A stretch of DNA of 64,000 nt, taken from the NCBI GenBank assembly GCA_963798435.1, contig CAWCTF010000006.1:310001-374000 (forward strand), written 5' to 3'. The notes beneath the pieces are model-generated. The model made no database searches, was not told the origin of the DNA, and was given only the letters and a program-made list of their open reading frames with translations. How positions within the stretch are numbered: position 1 is the first letter of the stretch; each line of letters opens with the position of its first letter. Positions 36,821-45,647 of the stretch are shown piece after piece. This DNA is from JALHST01 sp963798435 (GTDB lineage Bacteria; Bacteroidota; Bacteroidia; Flavobacteriales; Flavobacteriaceae). A program made the position numbers and the translations under genes.

Positions 36821-38707
36821 TTATTTCACCATCTCATAACTTCGCTTGATGAAGTTCGTAAGTTCCGCTCCTTTAAGCAACCCTTTTGACAACCTTGCCA
36901 AATCGATACTTTGATTGATCAGGCGTTCCCGCTTTTTCTCGGTTTTGGTATTGAGGATTTCACCGACCAATTCATGGTTTGTATTGACGATGAGATTGTA
37001 CATGTCGGGCATATTGCCCATACCGAACATGCCTCCACCTCCAGTACGCTGCATATCTTTCATTCGCCGCATAAATTCGGGTTCGGTAATTATAAATGGG
37101 GACGCCGAACTATCCATGGGTTCAAGTTGTATGGTATACCCCTTGTCCTTTATTACGGCCTCCAAATTGGCCTTGAGCAGCTCTTTTTCGGCATCTGATA
37201 ATTTTGAAATCTGCGTGTCGTCTTTTTGGATGAGTTTATCCAAGTGATCGGCATCCACCCTGGCAAAAGAGATTTTTTCTTTGGTAGTTTCCAATTTTTG
37301 CATCAAATGTGCGATAATCGGTGAATCCATCAACAATACCTCATATCCTTTGGCCTTGGCAGCTTCAATGTAACTGTGCTGTGCTTCTTTGTCCGAGGCA
37401 TATAATATGACCAGTGAGTCATTTTTGTCGGTTTGCACCCCTTTTATTTTTTCCTGAAGCTCCTCGAAAGTAAAATATTGGCCATCAACGGTGGGATATA
37501 GTGCAAATTTGTCAGCCTTTTCAAAGAATTTATCTTCGGAAAGCATGCCGTATTCAATGACGATCTTAATATCATTCCATTTCTTTTCAAAATCTTCCCG
37601 ATTATTTTTAAAGAGCGATGTCAATTTATCGGCGACTTTTCTGGTGATGTAGGAGGCTATCTTTTTTACGGCACCATCGGCCTGCAGATATGACCGTGAA
37701 ACGTTCAATGGAATATCGGGCGAATCGATAACACCGCGCAACATGGTCAAAAACTCAGGAACGATGCCTTCGACATTATCGGTGACAAATACCTGGTTCT
37801 GATATAACTGAATCCTATCTTTTTGAATGTTCAGATCATTGGTCAATTTCGGAAAGTACAGAATGCCAGTAAGATGGAATGGATAATCAACATTCAAATG
37901 AATATGGAATAATGGTTCTTCGAATTGCATGGGGTAAAGCTCCCGATAGAATTCCTTATAATCGGCATCTTTTAGGTCTGTCGGTTGTTTTGTCCATGCC
38001 GGATTCGGATTATTGATGATATTATCAACTTCCTTAGTGGGAGCTGGGTCATCTTCCTTGGCTCCTTCCGGTTTTGGCAATGTTTCTGTTTTCGTTCCGA
38101 ACTTGATCGGGATGGGCATGAACTTGTTGTACTTGCTTAAAAGCGCACGAATGCGACTTTCTTCTAAAAATTCTTTTGAATCATCGGCTATATGTAGGAT
38201 GATTTCAGTACCACGATCTTCCTTTTTGCCTTTTTTGAGGCTGAAATTAGGCGAGCCATCACAGGTCCAGTGTACCGCTGGGCTATCTTGATAACTCTTT
38301 GTCAGGATTTCGACTTTTTGTGCTACCATAAAGGCCGAGTAGAAACCTAAACCGAAATGGCCGATAATACCAGTATCCTTCGCAGAATCCTCATACTTAT
38401 TCAGAAACTCCTCGGCACCTGAAAAAGCAACCTCATTTATATATTTCTTCACTTCCTCTTCGGTCATACCGATACCTTGGTCAATGATATGGAGCTTTTT
38501 GCCTTTTTTATCGATCTTGACCTCTATCATCGGGTTGTCAAATTCAATTTTGGCCTCCCCAATAGACGTTATGTGTTTTAACTTCAGTGTAGCATCGGTT
38601 GCATTCGATATCAATTCACGAAGGAAGATTTCGTGATCGCTGTACAAGAATTTTTTAATTAGTGGAAAAATATTATCCACGGAAACATTGATCTTACCAG
38701 TTGCCAT
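36821..38707 (-). CDS. htpG: Molecular chaperone HtpG (bacterial Hsp90)
   Basis: 628 residues. N-terminal GHKL ATPase domain: RELISNATDATLKL (the Mg-binding Asn), IDQGIGMTEEE, GHFGLGFYSAFMVA and TEIILHI. Middle domain: FPKLTNDLNIQKDRIQLYQN and RGVIDSPDIPLNVSRSYLQ with the catalytic-loop Arg. C-terminal dimerisation domain ends in a helix-rich region (LARLSKGLLKGAELTNF). Full length. No CIRCE or sigma-32-type sequence was recognised upstream. Monocistronic, terminator shared with the convergent gene. Confidence 0.97.
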   Translation of the reverse strand: MATGKINVSVDNIFPLIKKFLYSDHEIFLRELISNATDATLKLKHITSIGEAKIEFDNPMIEVKIDKKGKKLHIIDQGIGMTEEEVKKYINEVAFSGAEEFLNKYEDSAKDTGIIGHFGLGFYSAFMVAQKVEILTKSYQDSPAVHWTCDGSPNFSLKKGKKEDRGTEIILHIADDSKEFLEESRIRALLSKYNKFMPIPIKFGTKTETLPKPEGAKEDDPAPTKEVDNIINNPNPAWTKQPTDLKDADYKEFYRELYPMQFEEPLFHIHLNVDYPFHLTGILYFPKLTNDLNIQKDRIQLYQNQVFVTDNVEGIVPEFLTMLRGVIDSPDIPLNVSRSYLQADGAVKKIASYITRKVADKLTSLFKNNREDFEKKWNDIKIVIEYGMLSEDKFFEKADKFALYPTVDGQYFTFEELQEKIKGVQTDKNDSLVILYASDKEAQHSYIEAAKAKGYEVLLMDSPIIAHLMQKLETTKEKISFARVDADHLDKLIQKDDTQISKLSDAEKELLKANLEAVIKDKGYTIQLEPMDSSASPFIITEPEFMRRMKDMQRTGGGGMFGMGNMPDMYNLIVNTNHELVGEILNTKTEKKRERLINQSIDLARLSKGLLKGAELTNFIKRSYEMVK

Positions 38708-38895
38708 AATCTAATTTCATTTTTAATGTTGTTCAGGCTTGATTGTCAAAAAAAATACCATACTGCGATTCAATGACAAACTGACACACATTTTATGGCT
38801 TCCTTACTGCCTTGTACATTTTGACGGTATAAATCGCTTGAAAAAGGTCAAACGTTCATGTATAAAGTTTAACAAAACATTTTGTTTAATATATA

Positions 38896-38925
38896 TTGCA
38901 ATTAGTTAAACATTATTTATATTTG
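38896..38925 (+). promoter_or_regulatory. Strong Bacteroidota-type promoter (TTG-N19-TATATTTG)
   Basis: TTG at 38896-38898, spacer of 19, then TATATTTG at 38918-38925, an excellent match to the Flavobacterium consensus. The expected start of transcription is about 38931, nearly 200 nt before the TetR gene. Confidence 0.75.
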
Positions 38926-38930
38926 TATGG

Positions 38931-39037
38931 TTATGGGGAATAAACTGCTATGAAAAAGTTTTAATCCATAATCGCGCTTTATTATTTATTGGTTAGGTTG
39001 TTTGAAAAACGTGTTTCCGTCTCTGGAGGCACGTTTT
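38931..39037 (+). ncRNA. Candidate small RNA or transcriptional attenuator
   Basis: The region between the promoter and the terminator at 39005-39037 is about 105 nt. It holds one four-codon frame, ATGAAAAAGTTTTAA (38950-38964), but no gene. The transcript would end in a 14-bp hairpin and T5. It could be an independent small RNA or a leader that controls read-through into the TetR-AarF-KASIII genes. No match to a known riboswitch was recognised. Identity is unproven. Confidence 0.4.
39005..39037 (+). terminator. Terminator hairpin in the TetR leader region
   Basis: AAAAACGTGTTTCC pairs with GGAGGCACGTTTTT (two G-U pairs) across loop GTCTCT, followed by TTTTTG. It sits between a strong promoter and the TetR start, 90 bp before the ATG. 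Confidence 0.75.
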
Positions 39038-39126
39038 TGTTAAGAAATCGATTTTGATAGTCTAACGAATACCAGCAAACATTGACGAACATTTCTTCCA
39101 CGAAAAATCCTTATGACGGTATTGCC

Positions 39127-39786
39127 ATGACAAAGAAGACACCTAAAAAGCAGCATACCGAAGACCAAATTATCAAGGCCTATATGGACTATGTGATGGA
39201 AAGTGAAGTTTTGCCTAAATCGATATTCAAATTTTGCAAGACCACCGGGATACCTGAATCGGAGTTTTATCATCACTTTGGCTCGCTTGAAGCTTTGCGC
39301 AAAGGTATTTGGATAAAGTTCTACAAGAATACAAGTAGTTTGCTCAACAAAAACAACGAGTATGACGGGTTCACGAACAAAGATAAAATGCTTGTATTTT
39401 TTTATTCTTTTTTTGAGTTGTTGACTTTAAATCGAAGCTATGTACTTTTTACCCTTCAAAACGAACGTGGTTTTTTGGCAACGTTGGATCAATTAAAAGG
39501 TTTGCGAAAACAAATCAGGTCTTTCGCAAGCGATTTAATCGAAGATAGCAATTCCCAAAAGACCCTGAAGATAACCCAATACAATCCGATATTGTTCGCC
39601 GAAGGGGCATGGCTTGAATTTTTATTCATTTTGAAGTTTTGGCTAGATGATGAATCCGTAGATTTTGAAAAGACCGATATGGCTATCGAGAAATCGATCA
39701 ATGCAATTTTCGATATATTCGACAATACCCCCATTAATAATATCCTCGATTTCGGCAAATTTCTTTTTACAGAGAAAATGAAATAA
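39127..39786 (+). CDS. TetR family transcriptional regulator
   Basis: 219 residues from ATG 39127 (MTKKTPKKQHTEDQII); an upstream TTG at 39082 is less likely. N-terminal helix-turn-helix (about 10-60): EDQIIKAYMDYVM and IFKFCKTTGIPESEFYHHFG with YHHFGSLEALRKGIW closing the domain. The rest is an all-helical ligand-binding domain (LTLNRSYVLFTL, ILFAEGAWLEFLFIL). It lies 29 bp upstream of an AarF-type kinase gene and 1.4 kb before KASIII; the three probably form one unit and the regulator may control it. Confidence 0.9.
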   Translation: MTKKTPKKQHTEDQIIKAYMDYVMESEVLPKSIFKFCKTTGIPESEFYHHFGSLEALRKGIWIKFYKNTSSLLNKNNEYDGFTNKDKMLVFFYSFFELLTLNRSYVLFTLQNERGFLATLDQLKGLRKQIRSFASDLIEDSNSQKTLKITQYNPILFAEGAWLEFLFILKFWLDDESVDFEKTDMAIEKSINAIFDIFDNTPINNILDFGKFLFTEKMK

Positions 39787-39815
39787 TAGGACGTCAATTC
39801 CTAGAAGAACACTTC

Positions 39816-41135
39816 ATGAAAACACTCGATAGTATACCTTCAAGAAAGATAGAACGCGCCGGTAAATTGCTTAGTACCGGAGTAAAGATCGGGGGAAATT
39901 TTATGAAGTATTACGGCAAGAAGTTGATAAATCCGGACATCACTCGCGATGAATTGCACGAGCATAATGCTGGCGATATTTATGACGGACTCAAGGTACT
40001 AAAGGGGAGTGCCCTCAAAGTTGCGCAGATGTTGAGTATGGAGAAAAACGTACTGCCAAAAGCCTACGTCGAGAAATTTTCACTATCCCAATTTTCGGTA
40101 CCGCCTTTATCGGCTCCATTGGTGCGAAAGACCTTTAAGACTTATTTGAATAAATATCCCGAGGAACTCTTCGATACCTTTGGTCGCAATTCGATCAATG
40201 CGGCCAGTATTGGGCAGGTTCACAAAGCGTCTAAAGATGGGAAATTGCTGGCGGTAAAAATTCAATATCCCGGGGTAGCACAAAGTATTGTCAGCGATTT
40301 GACACTTGTAAAGCCCATCGCCATGCGTCTTTTCAATATTAAAGGCAAGGATTCGGACAAATTTTTTAAGGAAATCGAAGAAAAATTGATCGAAGAGACC
40401 GATTATCAGTTAGAAATCACACAGAGCAAAGAGATATCAATGGCTTGCGGCCATATCGATAATTTAGAATTTCCTGTGTATTACGACGGCCTGTCAAGCA
40501 AGAAAATAATTACCATGGATTGGATGGAGGGCATGCACCTCAGCGACTTTGCCAAAACTGATTTTTCCATTGAATTGGGCAATCGCCTCGGCCAGACCCT
40601 GTGGGATTTTTATATGTTTCAGATTCATGGGCTGCGCAAAGTACACGCGGATCCGCATCCAGGAAATTTTTTGGTGAGTGAAAAAGGCAGCTTGATTGCC
40701 ATCGATTTCGGATGCATAAAAGAGATACCCGAAGCCTTTTATACACCTTATTTCGAACTAGCAAAAAAAGAGACTTTTGATAATGAAACCCTTTTCACTC
40801 AAAAATTATACGAACTCGAAATTTTAAAGCAGGGTGACACTGCCTACGAACTTGACTTTTTTAAGGAATTTTTTCGGGAAATGTTGACTCTATTCACCGC
40901 TCCTTTCAATCAAGTGCAATTTGATTTCGGTTCGAACAGTTTCTGGTTGCAAATTGCAGCGCTTAGCGAGCGCTTTTCCAAAGATGACCAATTAAGAACG
41001 ATGAATGCAAATAGGGGTTCAAAACATTTCATATATATGAATCGTACCTTTTTTGGCCTTTTTAACCTTTTGCACGACCTGAAAGCGGAAGTTGTGGTGA
41101 ACAACTACCGAAAATATCTCAACGAAAGCGACTAA
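39816..41135 (+). CDS. AarF/ABC1/UbiB-type atypical kinase
   Basis: 439 residues. ABC1 family motifs: the KxGQ-type motif appears as LKVAQMLS (around 67-74), with Ala in place of the usual Gly; the Ala-rich loop AASIGQVH (129-136) replaces the P-loop; ATP-site Lys148 (AVKIQYPGV); HADPHPGNF (D279, N284); and IDFGC (D297). These proteins are ATPases or atypical kinases tied to lipid or quinone metabolism; ubiquinone is absent in Bacteroidota, so another isoprenoid or lipid process is likely. A TM segment at the end is not evident. Co-oriented with the TetR gene and KASIII. Confidence 0.92.
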   Translation: MKTLDSIPSRKIERAGKLLSTGVKIGGNFMKYYGKKLINPDITRDELHEHNAGDIYDGLKVLKGSALKVAQMLSMEKNVLPKAYVEKFSLSQFSVPPLSAPLVRKTFKTYLNKYPEELFDTFGRNSINAASIGQVHKASKDGKLLAVKIQYPGVAQSIVSDLTLVKPIAMRLFNIKGKDSDKFFKEIEEKLIEETDYQLEITQSKEISMACGHIDNLEFPVYYDGLSSKKIITMDWMEGMHLSDFAKTDFSIELGNRLGQTLWDFYMFQIHGLRKVHADPHPGNFLVSEKGSLIAIDFGCIKEIPEAFYTPYFELAKKETFDNETLFTQKLYELEILKQGDTAYELDFFKEFFREMLTLFTAPFNQVQFDFGSNSFWLQIAALSERFSKDDQLRTMNANRGSKHFIYMNRTFFGLFNLLHDLKAEVVVNNYRKYLNESD

Positions 41136-41220
41136 CTTAATAAGGAACCTACTTTTTTGTCTATATTAGTAATCCTATAGAATAATGATCGTCATGTCAT
41201 TATAAGCAACGCTTAGTACT

Positions 41221-42228
41221 ATGTACAATTCAAAAATAACCGGTCTTGGATTTTTTGTACCTGAGAATATCGTCACCAATGATGATTTATCAAAAATAAT
41301 GGATACCGACGATGCATGGATCCAGGAGCGAACAGGCATTAAGGAACGCAGGCACGTTATCTATGGGGAGGATACCACCACCACCATGGGAGTGAAGGCC
41401 GCAAAAATAGCTATAGAACGTGCAGGAATCAAGAATGACGATATCGACTTCATTATTTTTGCTACCCTAAGTCCGGATTATTATTTTCCAGGACCCGGAG
41501 TGTTAGTGCAAAGAGATCTGGGAATAAAAACCGTCGGTGCCCTTGATGTCAGAAACCAATGTTCGGGTTTTGTGTATGCAGTTTCCATTGCTGACCAATA
41601 CATTAAGAGTGGTATGTACAAAAATATTTTGGTCATCGGTTCCGAACTTCATTCCCATGGATTGGATATGACGACCCGAGGGCGCAGTGTTTCGGTTATT
41701 TTCGGTGATGGTGCCGGTGCTGCGGTTTTAAGCAGGGAGGAAACTGCCTCCAAAGGTATTCTATCTACCCATCTTCATTCTGAGGGACGGTATGCCGAAG
41801 AACTTTCTTTGATAGCTCCGGGCATGGGCAAACGCTGGGTAAATGATATCATCAAGGACAATGACCCAAATGATGAATCGTATTTTCCGTACATGAACGG
41901 GCAATTCGTCTTTAAAAATGCCGTAGTGCGTTTTAGTGAGGTAATCATGGAGGGACTGGCAGCAAATAATTTAAAACCGAGCGATATCGATCTGTTAATA
42001 CCACATCAAGCCAATTTAAGAATATCACAGTTTATTCAAAAACAATTTGGCCTACAGGACAATCAGGTATATAATAATATTATGAAATATGGAAATACCA
42101 CGGCCGCTTCAATCCCAATTGCCTTGACTGAAGCATGGGAGCAGGGAAAGATCAAAACGGGTGATTTGGTTGTCTTGGCTGCTTTCGGGAGTGGTTTTAC
42201 ATGGGGAAGTGTAATCATTCGTTGGTAA
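41221..42228 (+). CDS. 3-oxoacyl-ACP synthase III family protein (KASIII/FabH-like)
   Basis: 335 residues with the thiolase-fold Cys-His-Asn triad: C114 (VRNQCSGFVYA), H262 (LIPHQANLRI) and N292 (YGNTTAASIP). It condenses an acyl-CoA or acyl-ACP with malonyl-ACP, as in fatty-acid initiation, or a related acyl condensation. The extended mid-region (APGMGKRWVNDIIKDNDPNDES, about 199-220) is longer than in classical FabH and suggests a specialised subfamily rather than the housekeeping enzyme. Last gene of the TetR-AarF-KASIII cluster. Confidence 0.92.
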   Translation: MYNSKITGLGFFVPENIVTNDDLSKIMDTDDAWIQERTGIKERRHVIYGEDTTTTMGVKAAKIAIERAGIKNDDIDFIIFATLSPDYYFPGPGVLVQRDLGIKTVGALDVRNQCSGFVYAVSIADQYIKSGMYKNILVIGSELHSHGLDMTTRGRSVSVIFGDGAGAAVLSREETASKGILSTHLHSEGRYAEELSLIAPGMGKRWVNDIIKDNDPNDESYFPYMNGQFVFKNAVVRFSEVIMEGLAANNLKPSDIDLLIPHQANLRISQFIQKQFGLQDNQVYNNIMKYGNTTAASIPIALTEAWEQGKIKTGDLVVLAAFGSGFTWGSVIIRW

Positions 42229-42239
42229 TAAAAATAGCG

Positions 42240-42289
42240 AACCCCGCAATCTGAGCTGATAACCATCAGTGCAGGATAACGGGGTTTCT
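42240..42289 (+). terminator. Branched terminator after KASIII
   Basis: AACCCCG (42240-42246) pairs with CGGGGTT (42280-42286). Inside the loop lies a second hairpin, CTGAT / ATCAG around AACC. A short T-rich tail follows. Confidence 0.6.
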
Positions 42290-42357
42290 TAATCGAACAA
42301 TTCATGGTCAGACTCAACCAAATCTAAAAGTACCACTCATTCATATCGATTTAAACA

Positions 42358-44808
42358 TTAGAGTATTCCACCACCGCCTTGTTTCGTGTTATCATCTCTT
42401 CTTTTACGCTGTGATGCTTTATTTTTACCACTACCGAACATATACGATAGGCCAACATACACGTTTTGACTTTCCCAATTAAACCTACCATTTTGAGTAT
42501 AAGGGTTGTCTGCATCAAAAGCAAAATGCATTGTTTTAAAGACGTCGTTGAAATTTAAGCTGAACGTACCCTTGCCCTCGGCAAAACTATATCGCATGCC
42601 AGTATTGACAAAGTACATCGGTTTTACTTGAAATTGAATAGTCTGGTTTTTACCACGGTAGAAACCGAACAATTGTAAGGTCAGTTTTTTGGTGACATTA
42701 AAACTGTTGCTCATGCGCAGGTTGTAGGCGGTATTTTCGACCTCGATCTTTTCCATAACGATATCATCCTGGGTCGCAGTTGAATTCGATGCCAACAAGC
42801 GTTCGCTGATGCCCCGCTGAGTTTGGGAAAATAGGTCAATACTGCCATTGATGCTCCACCATTTTAGGGGCTTATAATTATAGGACATCTCAACGCCATA
42901 CGCCGCGGTATTGTCATAGTTGTCGAACGTCAGGATCATTTTATTGAGATCCAATCGGTCTACGTAAACCGCTCGGTTAATCTCATCCTTTATACTTCGA
43001 TAGAAAATTCCGGTTGTGATGCTACCTTGCTCCAATCTTCTTGTATAATTGAGTTCATAGGAATTCGTAAATTGAGGCACCAAACTTGGGTTGCCAAGTG
43101 AGGAAATAAGCGGAGTTGACCATTCGCGTATCGGATTTACCTGCGACAGCCCAGGTCGATCCACTCGCCGACTATAGCTTATCTGAAACTGATTTTTATC
43201 GGTAGGCGAAAAGGTTAAAAAGGCCGACGGATAGAACTCGGTATATTTGTCTGAAAAGGAGCGTACCGTATTGGTGTCCGCTTTTACTTCCACATTTTCA
43301 GCGCGTAGACCCGCCTGATATGACCATTTTTCATAATTCTGACCATAAGTAGCATAGGCCGAGTAAATATCCATGCCATATAAAAAGTCGGTATTGGGTG
43401 TTGGTCGTAAATTGCCCGCGACATTGAAGGATAGTCCAGTTGAGGAATAATCGACCTTGGTCTCAAATACCCTTGCTTCCAAACCCATTTCCAATTTGGA
43501 GATAGAATCCAGCGGATTTACATAGTCTAAATTGGCAATTGTCTGGGTTCGTTTGGTGCCCACCAAGTCGATATAATCCGGAAACAGGGTACTCCCCGTT
43601 GACGTGAAGTTTGTGTTCTCATCATCCTTAAATCGATTATAATCTACTTCAAGTTCAAGGTTGTGGCCTTCTTTCTTGAATTTTAATTTATAGTCAAAAT
43701 TATATTGAGCACTTGTATTGTCATTGGCGCCGGCAAAAAGCTGTGTTGTGTTTCTGGCTGGCATATCATAATATAACACATCAGTTTTTCCGTTCATCTT
43801 TCCATCGAAAATGTTTTGATTCGTAAAGAATGAAATCGTGTTATTATCATTTAAAAAGAAATCGACACCCAGTTTATACAAATGGGATTTGTTGTTGTTT
43901 AAAAAATCGAAGATTTGTTCGGAGTTTTCCACATGTCGATAAATAAATCCGTCATTTACGTATTTACCGATATTGTTGCCGTAATTGCCGTAAAGATTGA
44001 ATTTCCCATTCTTGTAGTTCAAATCCAATGAACTATTGAACTTGGCTTCTTCTCCAACGGTAAGACCTGTATTTAGTGTTCCGTTAAAACCGATATTGGC
44101 ATTTTTGTGTAGTACGATATTGATGATGCCACTCATACCTTCCGGGTTGTATTTTGCGGATGGGTTTGTGATCAGCTCGATAGATTTTATCGAGCTTGAA
44201 GGAATCTGTCGCAGTAACTGTGCCACGGGAACATTGGAGAGCTTCCCATCTACCATGACGCGTACATTCGAATTTCCGCGCAGTGACAATTCGCCCGTTT
44301 GCTGATCGACATTTACCGAGGGAATGTTATTCATGATGTCTGCAGCGGAGGCTCCGGCCGTTGTCAAATCCTTACCTACATTGATAACCTTTCTATCGAT
44401 TTTTTGTTCAATGGTTGTGCGTTCCCCGACCACTTCGACCCCCGCGAGCTGTTGTGCTTCTTCCTCAAGGATAATTACGCCAAGGTCTAACTTTTTGTTC
44501 TCCTTTGATATAATTATTTTTTGATAATAGGTTTTGTAACCTATGAACTGCACTTCAAGGGATAAATTTCCTTCCGGGAGTTTTGAGATTTCAAAAGAAC
44601 CGTCTTCATGGGTAATTCCACCCGTAACGGTCTCTGACCCATTTTCTGATTTAATTACAATAGCGGCATACGAGACAGGTTGTTGTAAGTTCTTGTCAAC
44701 TACCTTTCCTGAAATACTGCCATCTTTAATATCTGTTGGGTCTGGGGAATAGTTTGCTGATAGTGCACCATAGCAAAACAGTGCAAAAAGTAAAAATACT
44801 TTTTTCAT
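42358..44808 (-). CDS. Outer-membrane beta-barrel family protein, TonB-dependent receptor-like
   Basis: 816 residues. Signal peptide about 1-18 (MKKVFLLFALFCYGALSA). A CarboxypepD_reg-like domain (about 32-115: GSISGKVVDKNLQQPVSYA, EGNLSLEVQFIGYKTYY) is followed by a plug domain (about 140-230: IMNNIPSVNVDQQTGELSLRG, SIELITNPSAKYNPEGMSG) and a large barrel (about 250-816) of the OMP_b-brl_3 type ending in a C-terminal stretch with YVGLSYMFG. In this group the barrel is similar to TonB receptors but often lacks an adjacent SusD; none is present here. The substrate is unknown. A run of four TTGA repeats lies 15 bp before its start. Confidence 0.9.
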   Translation of the reverse strand: MKKVFLLFALFCYGALSANYSPDPTDIKDGSISGKVVDKNLQQPVSYAAIVIKSENGSETVTGGITHEDGSFEISKLPEGNLSLEVQFIGYKTYYQKIIISKENKKLDLGVIILEEEAQQLAGVEVVGERTTIEQKIDRKVINVGKDLTTAGASAADIMNNIPSVNVDQQTGELSLRGNSNVRVMVDGKLSNVPVAQLLRQIPSSSIKSIELITNPSAKYNPEGMSGIINIVLHKNANIGFNGTLNTGLTVGEEAKFNSSLDLNYKNGKFNLYGNYGNNIGKYVNDGFIYRHVENSEQIFDFLNNNKSHLYKLGVDFFLNDNNTISFFTNQNIFDGKMNGKTDVLYYDMPARNTTQLFAGANDNTSAQYNFDYKLKFKKEGHNLELEVDYNRFKDDENTNFTSTGSTLFPDYIDLVGTKRTQTIANLDYVNPLDSISKLEMGLEARVFETKVDYSSTGLSFNVAGNLRPTPNTDFLYGMDIYSAYATYGQNYEKWSYQAGLRAENVEVKADTNTVRSFSDKYTEFYPSAFLTFSPTDKNQFQISYSRRVDRPGLSQVNPIREWSTPLISSLGNPSLVPQFTNSYELNYTRRLEQGSITTGIFYRSIKDEINRAVYVDRLDLNKMILTFDNYDNTAAYGVEMSYNYKPLKWWSINGSIDLFSQTQRGISERLLASNSTATQDDIVMEKIEVENTAYNLRMSNSFNVTKKLTLQLFGFYRGKNQTIQFQVKPMYFVNTGMRYSFAEGKGTFSLNFNDVFKTMHFAFDADNPYTQNGRFNWESQNVYVGLSYMFGSGKNKASQRKRRDDNTKQGGGGIL

Positions 44809-44822
44809 GTGAAGTTCGTTTT

Positions 44823-44839
44823 TTGATTGATTGATTGAT
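44823..44839. repeat. TTGA x4 microsatellite near the receptor start
   Basis: Four tandem TTGA units lie 15-31 bp upstream of the ATG (minus strand) of the outer-membrane protein gene, in the ribosome-binding region. Confidence 0.7.
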
Positions 44840-45007
44840 GTTACCTACTGGACGATATTTGACGGAAGATGTTACTTCGGGGTGTATTATTTAACATATT
44901 TTAACACTTTTAAAAATTGACAGCGCAACAGTCCAACAGAAATTGCCAAATGCTGATTTTGGTGGGTATTATTGATGTCGGCAGGCCAAAATTGATATAA
45001 AAAATAA

Positions 45008-45031
45008 AACCCCGACATTGCGGTCGGGGTT
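45008..45031. terminator. Terminator-like hairpin in a divergent promoter region
   Basis: AACCCCGAC / GTCGGGGTT, a 9-bp GC-rich stem with loop ATTGCG. On the minus strand it runs into TTATTTTTTAT. No gene precedes it on either strand, so it may end a short transcript or act as an attenuator. Confidence 0.65.
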
Positions 45032-45181
45032 CTTTTCGCTGATAGGCCATATTAAACACTAACCATTAACTATAAACATATAGCGCTATCAACGATGTAG
45101 GTTTTAAAATACCAGGAATTCAAGTATTAAATAGACGCGTATCTTTAAGGAAAGTTACATGATCTCACATAACTTTAACAG

Positions 45182-45541
45182 ATGAAAAAAACCTTGGTTA
45201 TTGGAGCTTCTACCAATTTAGGCAGATACAGTTCCTTGGCGATACACCGCTTGGTCTCAAATAATATTCCGACCGAGGCCTTTGGTATAAAATCAGGTAC
45301 GGTTCACGGGGTGTCAATCAAGTCTGATTTCGCCGAATTTAAAAATATTCACACTGTGACGCTGTATTTAAACCCCCATAAGCAGCGGGCATACTACGAT
45401 GCTATTATAAAACTAGGTCCAAAACGGGTCATCTTCAACCCGGGTACCGAGAATCCCGAATTTTATGCACTTTTATCGGCAAGTGCTATCGAAATCGAAG
45501 TGGCATGCACCTTGGTACTATTATCCTTAGGCCAGTATTAG
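45182..45541 (+). CDS. CoA-binding domain protein
   Basis: 119 residues, a single Rossmann-like CoA-binding domain (CoA_binding_2): the first strand-turn TLVIGASTNLGRYSSLA, then PTEAFGIKSGTVHGV, DTVT-like TVTLYLNP and RVIFNPGTENPEF. Proteins such as YccU/YneT have this fold and bind CoA; no catalytic activity is known. No signal peptide. Single gene. Confidence 0.88.
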   Translation: MKKTLVIGASTNLGRYSSLAIHRLVSNNIPTEAFGIKSGTVHGVSIKSDFAEFKNIHTVTLYLNPHKQRAYYDAIIKLGPKRVIFNPGTENPEFYALLSASAIEIEVACTLVLLSLGQY

Positions 45542-45647
45542 GGACCGATCTTGAAATTTCAATGCGTTAATAAGCTAAATCTATGGGTTATTTCCCATTT
45601 GTAAAATCAGATTGTACTTCACCTACACTGTGGCTTATGACCAAAAC

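Larger units (their letters stand above)
38708..39126. other. 419-bp gap with a strong promoter and an early terminator
   Basis: Contains the promoter at 38896-38925 and the terminator at 39005-39037, defining a predicted transcript of about 105 nt. Nothing else coding is supported. Confidence 0.65.
44809..45181. other. 373-bp divergent region with orphan terminator and tetranucleotide repeat
   Basis: Contains TTGA x4 (44823-44839) and a terminator-like hairpin (45008-45031) between two divergent genes. No coding frame is supported. Confidence 0.6.
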
